The notes beneath the pieces were generated by a model. The model searched no databases. It saw nothing but the letters and a program-made list of their open reading frames with translations, and was not told the origin of the DNA. Of a stretch of 64,000 bases of DNA, positions 11,005 to 23,640 are shown one piece after another. The position numbers and the translations under genes were made by a program. Every line of letters starts with the position of its first letter. Positions within the stretch are counted from its first letter, which is position 1. Origin of the DNA: Chrysemys picta bellii (taxonomy: Eukaryota; Chordata; Testudines; Emydidae); NCBI RefSeq assembly GCF_011386835.1, contig NC_088799.1, forward strand, positions 71,691,302 to 71,755,301, read 5' to 3'.

Positions 11005-14000
11005 CTTGCTCCAGAGAGGGCTGAAATCTCCCTTAAAATGCATTAGCTCTGCCATGTCTGCTTTAGCAAGGCAAAGTAATTGGTGGTGGTACTATCCTTC
11101 AGCCACTCTGGATCTCCAACAGATGACAATGGGAGGTTTGCACGTCTGTGCTTAACTAATTAAACAATCAGGAATCCTTTTTGGAGGGGGTGAGGGAGTG
11201 CCCGGAGAAGAAAAAAATAAGTTTACTGAGGTCCAGCAAACTGGTTCAGAGAAAATAACATATCCCCATCCATATTTTTTTACCCAGCCTTGAATTTTAT
11301 CATTATAGGCATTCTAAAATGTTTTGGCCAGAAAAACCTTGCTTAAGTCATTTATCCTGAAATTTCTAGATTATTTTTGTATTGTGAGGTGGTTTGGGTA
11401 ATTATGATGAGCTTTGTATCAGCATCCAAACTGTTGGATGCTGACCTGACCCAAACCTCTGAATTCACCCTCAGAAATAGAGCACACAAGAGTGTAACAT
11501 TACATCTACCTTTATCATCACATCTTCACTTTATCAGTGTCATTTTTGAGGCTCAGAATAAGAGGGACAGATGTCTATTTTGAGAAGCTTTCAAAAATGC
11601 TCTTTGACAAGTTGTGTCTGGACCCTGATTGTCATTCAAATTGATGCTCTTGGAACAGTGGTGCCACTAAACACTGTCTTACTAATCTGAACAGAATAGA
11701 TAAATGTCATTCCTTATATATTTTAATACCAAATTTACACTGTGTTGGAAGTTGTTGAAAACTTTTAAGAACTGTGTAATACTTTCACAGAATGGACTAC
11801 AAAAGTGGGCTGTAAATTGTACAGCCAAAAGCTAAATTAAAGTTTCTCTATAGATACTTTTTGGAAGGCTCTCGTCTTAACATTCAAATCCAATTTTAAT
11901 TACTGTAGGTTACGTCCACATGCAGTAAAGTATTCCAGGTATTGTATGCTGTGTTCTACTTTGTTATTACTATTTAGATAATTAGATACAAGAGATGAAA
12001 AGTTAATGATTATAGTTCAGGGTCTACAAAAATTGATACGTTGCACACTTAAAAATAACCAACCCCCATTACTTCTAAAAGGTCAGAACTCTGCTCAGCA
12101 GAACAATGCGGGGAGGCAACAGAGAGCCAATCATGGTGTGGCAAGTATGTGAGTGCAGAGTAAAGGCTGCACTAATCTGTCACTGAAATATTGTCCCTAA
12201 GTGGACCTTACACCAGTGGTATATTGGCAGAGTTCAGTGGCTGTTCTTCATGCTCTGCCTCCAACTTCTCCCTGCTCCTTCCCTGCTCCCATCACATTTC
12301 CTTACACCAGAGAGGGCTGGCAAGGAGTCACCCCTGTTGGCTTTGCCCCAGCAGAGAGTTCGTATCTGCCAAGAGAATTCTCTCTTGGGGAATTACAGCC
12401 AGAATTCTTCCCTTTTTCGCTGCCTGAGCAGTGTAAAAGGGCTGGAGTATAAGGCAGGATCTGGCCCTACATCTCCATCACCAATAAAACATGAGGCCAA
12501 AGTTAATGGATGAATACAACCTAAGCAATCATATATCGATATAATGAAATAGTTACTGTAACAAATGGGTGCATACCAGGAAATATATGGCGCTCACTTG
12601 AGTTTAACTAATAACCTTCTATGGATATTTTATATCTTAGTATTAACCTCTTGTATTTGGACAAACCAATTTCAGAGAGACAGATCAAATTACAACAGCT
12701 CTAATATTAGTATCTTAAATCTTGGCTCCTCTTTTATTCAGCTATGAGTATTACTTGTATGCTTGTGAGTGTAAGGGAATGAGGGAATTCCTATCTCTAA
12801 CCTCTGCGTAGAAGTCTTTGGTACCAGCAGGATATCCTAGTCAATGGTGATGTCTGACCTTGTGGCTTCTTGATTGTCATTCTGTTTCACATCTGGCCGT
12901 GCCCTGTGGCAATGCCAAAATAATGCATAAATAAAATAATGTGACAAACTGTCACCACTGCCTCATCATTTGCACCTGTATCTTAGGGGTCCTGTGGAAG
13001 CCATCCCTGAATTTAAAAGGATTCCTCAAGATATTCTAAGATGAGTAAGGGAGATCGTTTACCACTTCCTGCCTGAACTCAAATGATATTAATACAATAA
13101 CCAAACTAGAAGTGTACATGGAATCTCCTGAGTCCATAGTAAATGAGAGTGCATGGGAAGCTTGTATAGTTTTACCATTAGTATGAGATACGTATGTTAA
13201 CCAGGATGCATAAAATTAGAAAGAGAATCCACATTACTATGTGTGCAACTTCCTAAAGTCATACTATGGGGAGGTTAGAATCAAAGGAGAGCTGAAGTTA
13301 AAAGGAGACAGAAAGAGGGAAATAAAAGGAGGAAGGTGAACATTTCAGGAAGAGAGCAAGAGCTTTTGAACTTCACAATGCAGCCTGATTTTATGTAATT
13401 ATCTAACTTTTAGGAGAGCCTACCAGAAGTGAAAAGGCTTCATTATTGTATTGTATTACTGTTTGTGAATCCTAAATAATATTATTTCAGCATGCGCATG
13501 GGCCCGCTCTAATCATCACAATCATTTAATTTTATGTGCATGTAGTTTCAAAACAATGCATTCTTTTAGAAAAACACCTCCGGTCAGAATGGGAACTCTC
13601 TGCACCCAGCTACACTACTGAGTGGGGAAGGAGGTGAAGCTTTCAGCCCAGCTCACAGCAGCAGGGCATGTAGGTGGAAGCCACTGCCTCAATGCAGTTC
13701 CCTAAAACATTCTGCCTGGGCCTCCACTTTGGAACACCTAGTCAGGCTGGGCTCAGTCTAGAGCCTTCTGTATCTTGGATTGGACATGTACATGTAATCA
13801 TAAGACATTGGATCTCGTTCCATAACTGTAATAACCATACAAACTTTGAACATAATATGTGTATGCAGGCTGACAAGCTCTACCAGTTCTGTTAAGAATG
13901 GACAGTATTAAGGAGAAAAACCCACTTTTAGAAATATCTTGTTCATGAAAACAGCCCCTCAATAATGTGACTATTAACTTCCCTCCAGGCGCCAGTCCCT

Positions 14001-14150
14001 TCAACCTGTTCTACTGCTGCCCCCCTTCCCGCCTTCTCATTTTTAGTACTGTTCATTCACCATGAGGATCATATTCTTTTTTCTTCTCTTTAATCAATTC
14101 TATTGCTGGTCAAATACTATTAGTCGACTGGGTTAAAGCACGCTATGGAG
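11005..14150. other. Gene-free intergenic stretch
   Basis: Several short frames (12191-12513, 13674-13895) overlap in alternative frames and lack domains. A moderately GC-rich stretch at about 12190-12450 resembles a diverged interspersed repeat but I cannot assign it. Confidence 0.4.
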
Positions 14151-14287
14151 ATGGGGTGCTGGAACAGTTTGTATAGTGGGGGTGCTGAGAACCATTGACT
14201 CAAACTGTAAACCCTGGATATAATGGAAACCACTTCAAGCAAGGGGGTGCTGCAGCACCCCCCACATCCCTAGTTCCAGCACCTATG
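14151..14287. mobile_element. Short hAT MITE (137 bp)
   Basis: The terminal motif GGTGCTGGAAC at the left and GTTCCAGCACC at the right form an inverted repeat. Flanking CTATGGAG (14143-14150) and CTATAGAG (14288-14295) agree at 7 of 8 positions. The interior repeats the GGGGTGCTG motif. Non-coding. Confidence 0.75.
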
Positions 14288-17045
14288 CTATAGAGGTGGA
14301 CACTCTTCAAAATGTTGAGAGACAAATTCATCAGATAACAGATGAATACCCTTTTCTACTCCGTGACTAGCTCCATTATTTAGTCTGATGCCTTCAGGCC
14401 CTGTACATGTTCCTTTCTACAAGGATTTAGAGAGCACAAAGAAGGAAAGACACTTTAAATTTACACTACAATCAAAGGGGTCAATACGACTTTTTTTGTC
14501 CAGTGCTGGATTTTTTTTGAGTGGAAAAGAAGTGAAATGAATGGGAGCATATATTTTCTGTGAGAATTTTGGCTTTTTAAGCTTCAGAAAATAGTTTAAA
14601 ATGTGTTATGCAGGTGGCAAAATACTCTGTTCAGCCCCAGGCCTCAGAACATTCCCAGGTTCAGAAGTTTAATATTGCAAAAGGTTTAGTTTGCCTGAAA
14701 GAAATGTTAAATTTACTTGAGTTCATTTTTTGTTGCAAACTCAGTGCTCACATCACATTAATTGAAAGGTTTGCCAAAAAAGAAAAAAAATCCCCAAACT
14801 TTTCAAGCAAACTTACACCTGTTTTGAGTGAATGTGAGAATATGTAAGATATAACTCGATATCATGCAATGTAGATTATAACCAATAAATATAAGCTTGA
14901 GCCCCTGCAAAATGAAACCAAGTTGTATGTAGCTCCATATGCAAATACAAGCAGATTGTGGCGGTGTGATTTTCTTTTGCATTTATATGCAAATAAGGTG
15001 TGGCCTTGGACTCTTGGCATGAAGACAAATGTGACTTAAAAACATAACTTAAAGAATGACCAATGAGAGATGTCTGCTTACGAAATAGTTGCAGAGTCTG
15101 TATTTGGAGTGTTTGTTGCTTCTTGGGGAGTTAATTCATGGTACTTTCAAGTATTGCTGCTGATAATTTCAGTCAGAAAAAAATTAGTTGATGAAACCAT
15201 TAACAATTAACCAAGTGAATTGACTGGGAACTGAAAGTAGATTTTACAGCCCACACTCTGCGGTGAAAAGTGTTCGGTGCATCCAAACAGTTCCCCAAAT
15301 ATTTCTCTCCTGATTAGCATTCAGTCAACTAAAAGTAAACGAAAGAGAGAGCAGCATCAAAGTGAAGGTCAGTCTGTTTTAAGCACTCCTGGGTGTGTGG
15401 TTAGAGTACTGCAGCATCCTCTGCACTAAGAGATTCACTCTTGAGTGCACAGCTTCGCTGAAGGATTTGATTTGACACAGATAAAGGAAAAGTTTTGAAT
15501 TTATTAAAGGAACTGAACATGTTTAGGACCTGAAAAGGTGATATTTGTGGTGATAGTTTACCTACAATGGACCTGATTCTGCCACTCTGATTCACATAGG
15601 GTAGTTAGTATCTTATGGAATCTGGCCCAGTGACTTTACAGTGAATTCAGAATTGGGTAGGGAAAGAAGGCATTTTTTTCTTTCACTGGAAGCACAATTA
15701 TATTTATTGTACATTTATTAGAACTGTGATGTATGGAGCATATGCAGAACCTGCTATATGTTTGACAAAGAGGATTTTAACAGCATGAATTTGGAATGGG
15801 CATATTACTCAGGACTGGCTAAACCCCAAATGAATTATGTAGGTCATCCCAAATAAACGTCAATAAAAACTTTAATGGCATACCACATTATCATGGATTC
15901 TATATATGAAAAACCTCTCCTATTTTAAAGAGAAATGGTAACCATTATATTGGTACTATATTTTTTTGCATGCTTGCTTCTGTAATATCAGGTTCTCTTT
16001 GTGCAATAGATCCAGGTGTACAGGCACAGTACAGAGGGGGGAAAAAAACTAATACGTTTTCTCAAAATTTCCCTAAAATAGGTTTTCTGTACATACTGAT
16101 CCTGTACATTGGGTGCTTTTAGGTCTGGGACCAACTGCTGTTGTACTGTCCAGTGGCACTCAGCTTTTGTTTCTAGCCCTTCAAGGTTGCAAGACACCAA
16201 CCTTGAATTAATCGCGATTTCAGGTCTAATGCCCTAGAGTTGAACAGCTCCTGCACAAAAAGCATAAAAGGTCTTGTAACTTCTGCACCTCCTTTGCATG
16301 CATGCAGCAGAGGAGCCGAGTGGCAGATGTCAGCTACAATATGTTAGATTAGGTTTAAGAATAATTTCTTCAGGGTATCTCAGAAGCCCTTAAATTTAGG
16401 CAGTTTCAATCTAAGCTCATGAAAAATAAGTCCAGTCCAGCCTTTACCCTAAAGGCGTCTACAGATAAAAGAGGGGGCCTACTTGAACACTGAGTCAGTG
16501 CATGTGTCTTTTTATTGCTGGAGGTTTGAGTCCTAAATGAGGATTAGCAAGGTAAAAGCTAATAGCATCATCTGACTCCAAAGTAAATACTCTGCTTTTG
16601 ACACAGCCTACCATCAATGGCAGTTTGTGCTCAATGATATCTCAGTTCTGGGTAGAACTGGGTACAGAGTGAGAAAATTATTCACATTTTGTCCAACTAA
16701 TAACTGGATTTTGATTTTGCATGTTTATAGTTCCTTTTTGTGACCCCTTGTGTGAGCAAAGTTTTGTTCCCATGAATGTCTGTGAGAAATGAATTTTGGG
16801 CATACGTCCTGCTTTTCCCACTTTATTTGTCCAAACAAGTCTACTGTTTCTATGTAGCCAGTCCTCATATGTTGCCACTTTCAGAAGTGCCTGGTTGTTG
16901 CAATGAAGCTGTTCTGGTGGTACCCATATAAGATAGACAATACTCTGGCTACATCTTTTGCTGCCAGGATTGTACATGCACAAACTACATTATTCTGTAT
17001 GAAAATTAATTCGAAATCTCACTTTATCCCAAAATACTACAATGG
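14288..17045. other. Gene-free AT-rich intergenic stretch
   Basis: No recognisable domain in any open frame (largest 101 codons at 16678-16983, minus). No assigned repeat. Confidence 0.4.
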
Positions 17046-17053
17046 GCTAATTT

Positions 17054-17766
17054 AGGGTTACCATACGTCCGGATTTTCCCGGACATGTCCGGTTTTTTGG
17101 GCCTCAAATCCCCGTCCAGGGGGAAATCCCAAAAAGCCGGACATGTCCAGGAAAATCGGGACATGCAGGGCCGGCGGTGCTGGGCCGGGGGCTGGGGCCG
17201 GGCCAGGGGCCGGACCGGCGGTGCTGGGCCGGGGGCCGGGCCAGGGGCCGGGCCGGCGGTGCTGAGCTGGGGGCCGGGGCCCGGGGCCGGGGCCGGGCCG
17301 GCGGTGCTGAGCTGGGGGCCGGAGGCAGGGGGCCGGGGCCGGGCCGGCGGTGCTGGGAGGACCGGGGGCCGGGGCCGGGCGGGCGGTGCTGGGCTGGGGG
17401 CCGGGGCCGGGGCCGGGCCGGCGGTGCTGGGTGGGCCGGGGGCCAGGGCCGGGCCGGCGGTGCTGGGCAGGCTGGGGGTGCTCTGGCGGGGGCTGGCCCG
17501 GGGCCGGCACCCCAGGGCCCGAGCTGACCCAGGCTGGAGACGCCAGGGGGGCCAGACTGGTCCGCGCCTCCTCCCCCACCCACTCCTTACCTGCTTCAGG
17601 CTTCCCGTGAATCAAATGTTCACGGGAAGCAGGGGAGGGGGCAGAGTTGGGGCGGGGACTTTGGGGAAGGGGTGGAGTTGGGGCGTGGGGTGTGGGCAGG
17701 GCTGGGGGCAGGGCCGGGGCCCTGTGGAGTGTCCTCTTTTTGGACACTCAAAATATGGTAACCCTA
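17054..17766. mobile_element. Non-autonomous DNA transposon carrying a GC minisatellite
   Basis: The ends AGGGTTACCATA and TATGGTAACCCT form a terminal inverted repeat. The octamer GCTAATTT flanks both sides (17046-17053 and 17767-17774), with one extra base at the right junction. Next to the left end are paired inverted motifs CCGGACATGTCCGG and CCGGACATGTCC. The interior is a GC minisatellite. Frames of more than 200 codons on both strands are products of biased composition. Confidence 0.75.
17165..17480. repeat. GC-rich minisatellite
   Basis: Irregular tandem units of about 35-65 bp containing GGGCCGGCGGTGCTGGGC recur about eight times. It lies inside the transposon at 17054-17766 and explains the long Gly/Pro/Ala-rich frames there. 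Confidence 0.85.
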
Positions 17767-17774
17767 GCTAATTT

Positions 17775-19099
17775 TCCTGCTTATTTAATGTTCCTGGAAA
17801 TCTAACAGTTTAAAGTATCTTTAAAATTCTTTAATCCATAATTCTGAGGCACTCCTAAACTGCTCCCGTCTCTCCCCAGGGAATCAAGGCTGGGATTCTC
17901 ATAAAGGGGCCTAACAACTTTGGGCCAATGGAATTGGGCCCCTAATTCCCTTAAGAATCTTTTGAAACCCCATTTTCTTGAGCACACCCTCTTTATTTAC
18001 TGTATCAGGAACAGAAAAGTACCATCTGAATAAGGTGACTAAACATTCAGCAGTAGAAATGAATGTTCGCCTGGTGAGCAGAGGTCATGAGGATCCATGG
18101 ACTGGCATTTGTTTGTACAGAACTTTCACCAAATAATTTCAAATAATAAATTCTGTTCATTTTTTTTTTTGTTTCTGATTGATTAAAAACAAAGTATGTT
18201 GTGAATGACTCAGAAAAAGCAAGTTTTGAATAAATTCTTCTTTATGAGTAATTTAATAAGAGCTAAAATGTTGCTGTTCAGCAAGTGAGATCCACAACTA
18301 GCAGCCTCTCTCTATCAACTCAAAAGACACAAAATTAATTTTCTACCTTTTATTCAGATTTTGGAGGTGTTAAAAGTATGAAATGCTTAAGCAATGATCT
18401 ATAAACACCAATACATTTCTGAGGGAAGTCTAAATGGATTGCTTTTAAAAGAGAAAAACAAGTGAGAAGTGTGACTTTGTTTGGTGTAGTTGAGAATTTG
18501 TGGAAAGCCTTGATCAGTATTTCCTCACTCGTGGAATGACTGCAGAAGAAATAATGTAAGACAATATTTTTTTTCTTACTTGGGAGGATTGACAAACTTA
18601 ACAGCTGCACTAAAACAGAGTGAAAAAGAGGTTAGGGATTTAATTGAAAATTTAAAGGGATATTATAATATGTTCACAAAAGAAACTTACTGCAGAAGGT
18701 TACAAGCTATGATTGTAAAGCCAATTAAAAGAGGGGCACTCTTTAAAGCTGTGGAAAATTTGAAAAAAAAAATTGCAAGAACGTGTCATTTCAGGTTGTA
18801 TCTCAATGAAATTTAGGATGATAAATTCGTTTCTGTGGTGTGGATGCCTGAACTAAGTGGATGGGTTCTGCAAATCACAGATGCTAAAGCTTTCAGTTTA
18901 ACCTTGGCTGCAGAGATTGGCCAAATGTTTTTAACTGACTTGCAGTTTGAATTGAGGGGGTGGCCAATGAAGTGTCAAAATTACAAAAGACCAAAACTGT
19001 AAAATATGCTATAAAAGAAGCTATTGGCCTAACTATTTAGCCAAGGTGTCATGCAACCTGGATTTCCAAGAAGAGGAGATCTCTTTAGGGCTAAATTCA
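17775..19099. other. Gene-free AT-rich stretch
   Basis: A 78-codon frame at 18580-18816 has a Lys/Glu-rich, vaguely helical composition but no recognisable domain, no flanking splice signals I can defend, and is too short to call. Confidence 0.4.
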
Positions 19100-20915
19100 T
19101 CACTATTCCTGGGGGAATTCTGAGCCACTACGCAATGCAGAATTTTGCAGAAATTAATGTTGGGTGCGCAGAATTTCCTTCCCCCTCCTGAAGTAGGCTG
19201 CAGAGACATTGGCCGTCACTAGGGGCTGCTGGACCCAGCAGAGTCCAGCTTGCAAATAGAGACAAGGTTGGTCTCTGGGAGAGCGGGGCTGTGAGTGTCT
19301 GGGCTTGGGATTGGGGCGTGGCTGGGCTCTGGGGCAGAGGGGGTGTGAGTGTCTGGGTTTGGGGATTGGGGGTGTGGCTGGGCTCTGGGGCAGAGGGGGT
19401 GTGAGCGGCTGGGCTCTGCGGGAATGGGGGTATTAGGGTGACCATATGTCTGGTTTTTGACCGGAACACCTGGTCAAAAAGGGACCCTGGCGGCTGCGGT
19501 TAGCACTGCCAACCGGGCCATTAAATGTCTGGGTGGCGGTGCTGCGGAGCTATGGCAGGCTAGTCCCTACCTGGTTCCATGCTGTGCCTCAGAAGTGGCC
19601 AGCAGGTACGGCTCCTGCTGTGCCTCCGCCTAGGAGCTGGACCTGCTGGCCATTTCTGGTGCACAGCGCGGAGTCAGGACAGGCAGAGCCTGCACCCCCT
19701 GATAGAGCCCTCACTTTCCCTGCACCCCAACCTGTTACCTCAACCTGCAGCCCCCTCCTGCAGCATGAACCCCTCATCCCCAGCCCCATCCCCGAGCCCA
19801 TACCCACAGATGGAGCCCTCACCCTCTTCTGCACCCCAGCCTCCTGCCCCAGCCCTGAGCCCCCTCCCACACCCCGAATCCCTCTGCCCCACCCCCAGCC
19901 TGGAGCCCCCCTCCTGCACCCCTGTCCCAGCCCAGAGCCCCTTCCCATACACTGAACCCCTCTACCCCACCCCCAGCCTGGAGCCCTCATCCCCTCCTGG
20001 ACCTCAACCCTCAGCCCAGAGCCCCCTTCCACACCCTGAACTTCTCACTTCTGGCCCCACCCTGGAGCCCGCACCCCCAGTTAGAGCCCTCACCCCCTCT
20101 CGCACTCCAACCCCTTGCCCCAGTCCAGTGAAAATGAGTGAGGATGGGGAAGAGAGAGGCACTGAGGGAGGGGGAATTTAGTGAGCGGGTAGCATGGTCT
20201 CATGGAAGGGGGGGGTGCTAGGGTGCTTGGTTTTGTGGGATTAGAAATTTGTCATCCCTAAGGGGTGTGAGTGTCTGGGCCAGGGGAGGGGGGCATGTCT
20301 GGGCTCTAGGGGAGAGGAGGTGTGAGTGCCTGATCCGGGGGGAGCCATGGTGGGCTCTGGGGGAAGGTGTGTGTGAGTGTCTAGGCTGGGGGGGGTCATC
20401 ACTTGGCTCTACGGGAGGGGGGTGTGAGTGTCTGAGCTGCGGGGGGCATGGCTGGGCTCTGAGGGAGGGGATGTGTGAGTGTCTGGGCTGGGGGGGGCGC
20501 GGCTGGGCTCCGGAGGAGGGGTGTGTGAGTGTATGGGCTGGGGGGGGCGCAGCTAGGCTCTAGGGGAGAGAGGGTGTGAGGGTCTGGGCCAGAGGGGGCT
20601 GTGGTTGGGCTCTGGAGAGGAGGGGGTGTGAGTTTCTGGCCCCCCAGCTGGGCTCTGGGAGGGAGGGGGCAGAGAACCGGAAACTGGATTGTTTGAAGTA
20701 TTTTTTTAACTCTCTACTCCTGGGGGAATTTTTGTTTGCATCTGTATTGTTATCGACATACTTGCTGACAGGTGTTTGAAATAAATTACCAAAATAATTG
20801 AAACTGGCATGATTATATAGTGTTATTTTGACAAACAAATTTGCAGAATTTTTAATTTTTGGTGCAGATTTTTTAATTTTTGGTGCAGCCTGCCCCCAGT
20901 AGTATTCTGCACCAA
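19100..20915. mobile_element. Large repeat element with GT-rich minisatellite core
   Basis: The left part begins near 19105 with CCTGGGGGAATTCTGAGCC and GCAGAATTTTGCAGAAAT. The right part ends near 20905 with GCAGAATTTTTAATTTTTGG and CAGTAGTATTCTGCACC, so the termini resemble each other in inverted form. Between them lies a tandem repeat of roughly 45-60-bp units containing GTGTGAGTGTCTGGGCT (about 19265-19425 and 20262-20660), split by another element. Recognised from memory as a common turtle repeat; superfamily uncertain. Confidence 0.5.
19433..20261. mobile_element. Element nested inside the minisatellite
   Basis: Starts TTAGGGTGACCATAT and ends GTCATCCCTAA, an imperfect inverted pair. 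The same minisatellite resumes on both sides, which shows insertion into it. The interior is a C-rich tandem array (units like CCCAGCCTGGAGCCC) giving spurious Pro-rich frames of up to 200 codons. No transposase. Confidence 0.55.
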
Positions 20916-21777
20916 TGTAAGTAGGTAAAAATACCATTTATTTCAATGGGATTCACAGCCACTTACACCAAGGCTAGATATGGCCTAAACTACATAGAAA
21001 GACAGCATTGTTCACATTTGCAGAGAGAACAAGGCAACTGTTAACGTCTAACTGATTGTGGATCAGTTATTATTTAAAACATGGAATGTTATAACTAAGC
21101 AAAGCAATGTTTCGAAATGCAATGGCTTATTGGGCACTGAGGCTTGCAAGATGATGTGCTCTGCATCATTTATGTCAGTGAAGTGCAAGGCATATTCCAT
21201 ACTTGAGTTCCAGGTCTATGTACAGCACTGTTATATACAAAGCACTATTATGTACAAAAGCACCAAACATCCCCAAAAGCATGCAAGTGGCGTACCTCAT
21301 GCTTCTCTAACATTCAAGGAAGTCAGTAAAGATATTTAGTTACTGTATTTAACTTTTAAAAAACCTCACCAGGCTGTTATTTAGCCTTTGATGGCTAACC
21401 ATGTAAACTCATTGTTGAGACCACTTTTCCTTCCTTCCCTGCTCTTCTCTCATTTTTGTTGCACCCTTCATTATGATAGTTTATTTAATTAAATTGTGTG
21501 CGCTTCTGGACAGGAACTATAGGTGAAATCCTGGTCCCAATGCAGTTAATGGGTGTTTTTTCATTGACTTCAATGAGGCCAGATTTTCTCTCAATTTGTT
21601 CTCTATATAGTGAGATGCCCAGTACACAGGAGAGCATTGTACAACAATAAATAACAAGGACAATGCCTGACGCATGATGCAAAATACCAAAAATCCAGCC
21701 TTCCATTCTAAATAAGCGCTGGAAAACACTGGAAAAAGTATGCTGAATTTTATATCCATATTTCAGTTTTAAAAGCT

Positions 21778-21781
<4 letters not shown>
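20916..21781. other. Gene-free stretch with one short palindromic repeat
   Basis: At 21523-21590 lies GTGAAATCCTGGTCCC ... TTGACTTCAATGAGGCC, a short fold-back repeat with a second copy at 49231-49307. The rest is unassigned. Confidence 0.5.

Positions 21782-21840
<59 letters not shown>
21782..21840. repeat. (GT)n microsatellite
   Basis: About 29 uninterrupted dinucleotide units, a likely polymorphic marker. A shorter GT/AT tract follows at 21881-21894. Confidence 0.97.
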
Positions 21841-21846
<6 letters not shown>

Positions 21847-21894
21847 TGAAGTTCAGCATATTCTCTCTCTCTCCCCCCTTGTGTGTGTATATAT

Positions 21895-22562
21895 TGTGAC
21901 AGACCCAGAGCAGTGGGGTACAGGAGTCTGGTAGAGGGCAAATATATTGGTGACTGGATGAGTAGTTTTCTGTTCCCTGAGTGACCAGAGCAGGGGCTGC
22001 ACTAGAGGAATCAGGAACCTGCTAGAACTATTTAAGGCAGGCAGGCTAATTAGAACACCTGGAGCCAATTAAGAAGAAGCTGCTAGAATCAATTAAGGCA
22101 GGCTAATCAGGGCACCTGGGTTTTAAAAAGGAGCTCACTTCAGTTTGTGGTGCAAGTGTGAGGAGCTGGGAGCAAGAGGTGCAAGGAGCTGAGAGGGAGA
22201 GGGTATGCTGCTGGAGGACTGAGGAGCACAAGCGTTATCAGACACCAGGAGGAAGGTCCTGTGGTGAGAATAAAGAAGGTGTTTGGAGGAGGCCATGGGG
22301 AAGTAGCCCAGGGAGTTGTAGCTGTCATGCAGCTGTTACAGGAGGCACTATAGACAGCTGCAGTCTACAGGGCCCTGGGCTGGAACCCAGAGTAGAGGGC
22401 GGGCCCGGGTTCCCCCTGAACCTCCCAATTGACCTAGACTGTGGGTTCTCCCAGAAGGGAAGGTCTGTGTGCTGTTCCCCAACCCACATGGTGAATCTCT
22501 GAGGCAAGAAAATCCGCCAATAAGCGCAGGACCCACCAAGATAGAGGAGGAACTTTCTCACA
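21895..22562 (+). mobile_element. Solo LTR of an LTR retroelement (668 bp)
   Basis: It begins TGTGACAGACCCAG and ends CTTTCTCACA, so it has the canonical TG...CA termini, and it sits in ATAT flanks that could be the target duplication but are low complexity. A TATA-like TTTTAAAAAGGAG occurs near 22123 and AATAAA near 22267, about 140 bp apart, which fits promoter and poly(A) signals of an LTR read on the plus strand. No primer-binding site, gag or pol follows, so it is a solo LTR. Gypsy versus ERV origin is unresolved. Confidence 0.75.
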
Positions 22563-23517
22563 ATATATATTTATACACACAGAGAATTTGTGCAATACAA
22601 TACATTTTAATCCAAATTTTGAGATTTTTATAATTTATCATTTAATCCTATATTAAATTTTCATTATGAATGGGGAGAGAAAATTGGAAAATATAATGTT
22701 ACTGTCTAGATCTTTTTTGGAAAAAAAAAATGGAATGAAGGCCACAATGCATAATACACTTTAAATGAGTTTGAAGTCACAGTACCAAAGGCTTATTCTG
22801 AAGAGATTTAAAAAGTAGAGGCACACTGCATTTCCTGTCAGAGGACTTTGAAAGGATAATTGATTGCTAAGGCAAAGTGTTTTTGGACAGAAGAATAAAA
22901 GCCGTGTATACTAGAATGGAGCTTTCCATAGGAGACTTTTCATATGAACCTCTGCAAACAAACTGGTATCACTGTTCAGAATGAAATTAAAATTTACATC
23001 TGGCCTTGTGGCAGAAGGCAAAGTTATACTTTTTGGAGGAAAATACTGAGAAGGTCTTTAGGTAAGAGAGAGAGACTAAAGAAGAATTCTGTGCTGTATC
23101 AAAACATGCTACTGGTTTGCCTATTTTCAACCCCAAAATGTCATTTAAAAACATTCCTCCAGGGCTACCTTGAGAGGGCTAAATGTGTTCAATATGAGAA
23201 CCAAAGGTTTTGATTTAGTGATAATCAAGTGTATTTCAGATACCATGGCTAAGTTATCTTTGTTCTTGAGGTTTTTGACCCACATTGCAAATTTGAAAGA
23301 CACAACATATATGTCTAATTTTTATGGGTTTTATTAAAGATCACTAAACAAGAAAACTTAAAATCAAACTTATCACTAAGACTAACTACTATAAACTTTT
23401 ACTAACGAACCAAGAATTAGCCAATACAGTAATTGTGACATCAGGGTTATAATTGGAATTGAGTAAGAAATTAAAAATAGGTGGATTAACCTTGATACTG
23501 AATTGAATCACAATCTA
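22563..23517. other. Gene-free AT-rich stretch; holds half of a dispersed duplication
   Basis: Positions about 22616-22689 repeat almost exactly at about 30359-30432. The remaining sequence, including an 89-codon frame at 22944-23213, shows nothing recognisable. Confidence 0.5.
22616..22689 (+). repeat. ~74-bp segment duplicated at 30359-30432
   Basis: Both copies run from AAATTTTGAGATTTT to GAGAAAATTGGA and differ at about two bases. Similarity stops abruptly on both sides. No terminal repeats are visible. Confidence 0.85.
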
Positions 23518-23640
23518 CCATATGTACTCGTTCATTAGCCTGTTCGTTTATAAGCCATCCCCCCAAGATGGTTAGGTAAAAATAGCAAAAACTGTATGAC
23601 CCTTTTATATGTTGGCAAACTTTGGCTCCTGGCCCGTCAG

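Noticed and set aside
17058..17771. Opposite-strand open frames of about 230 codons
   Set aside because: They are Gly/Ala/Pro/Arg-rich translations of a GC minisatellite inside a non-autonomous transposon, open in several frames at once.
18580..18816. Small Lys/Glu-rich protein gene
   Set aside because: 78 codons, no domain, no splice or promoter context; chance frame in AT-rich DNA.
19533..20181. Pro/Ser-rich 140-200-codon frames
   Set aside because: They arise from a C-rich tandem array in a nested element; no domain and several overlapping frames.
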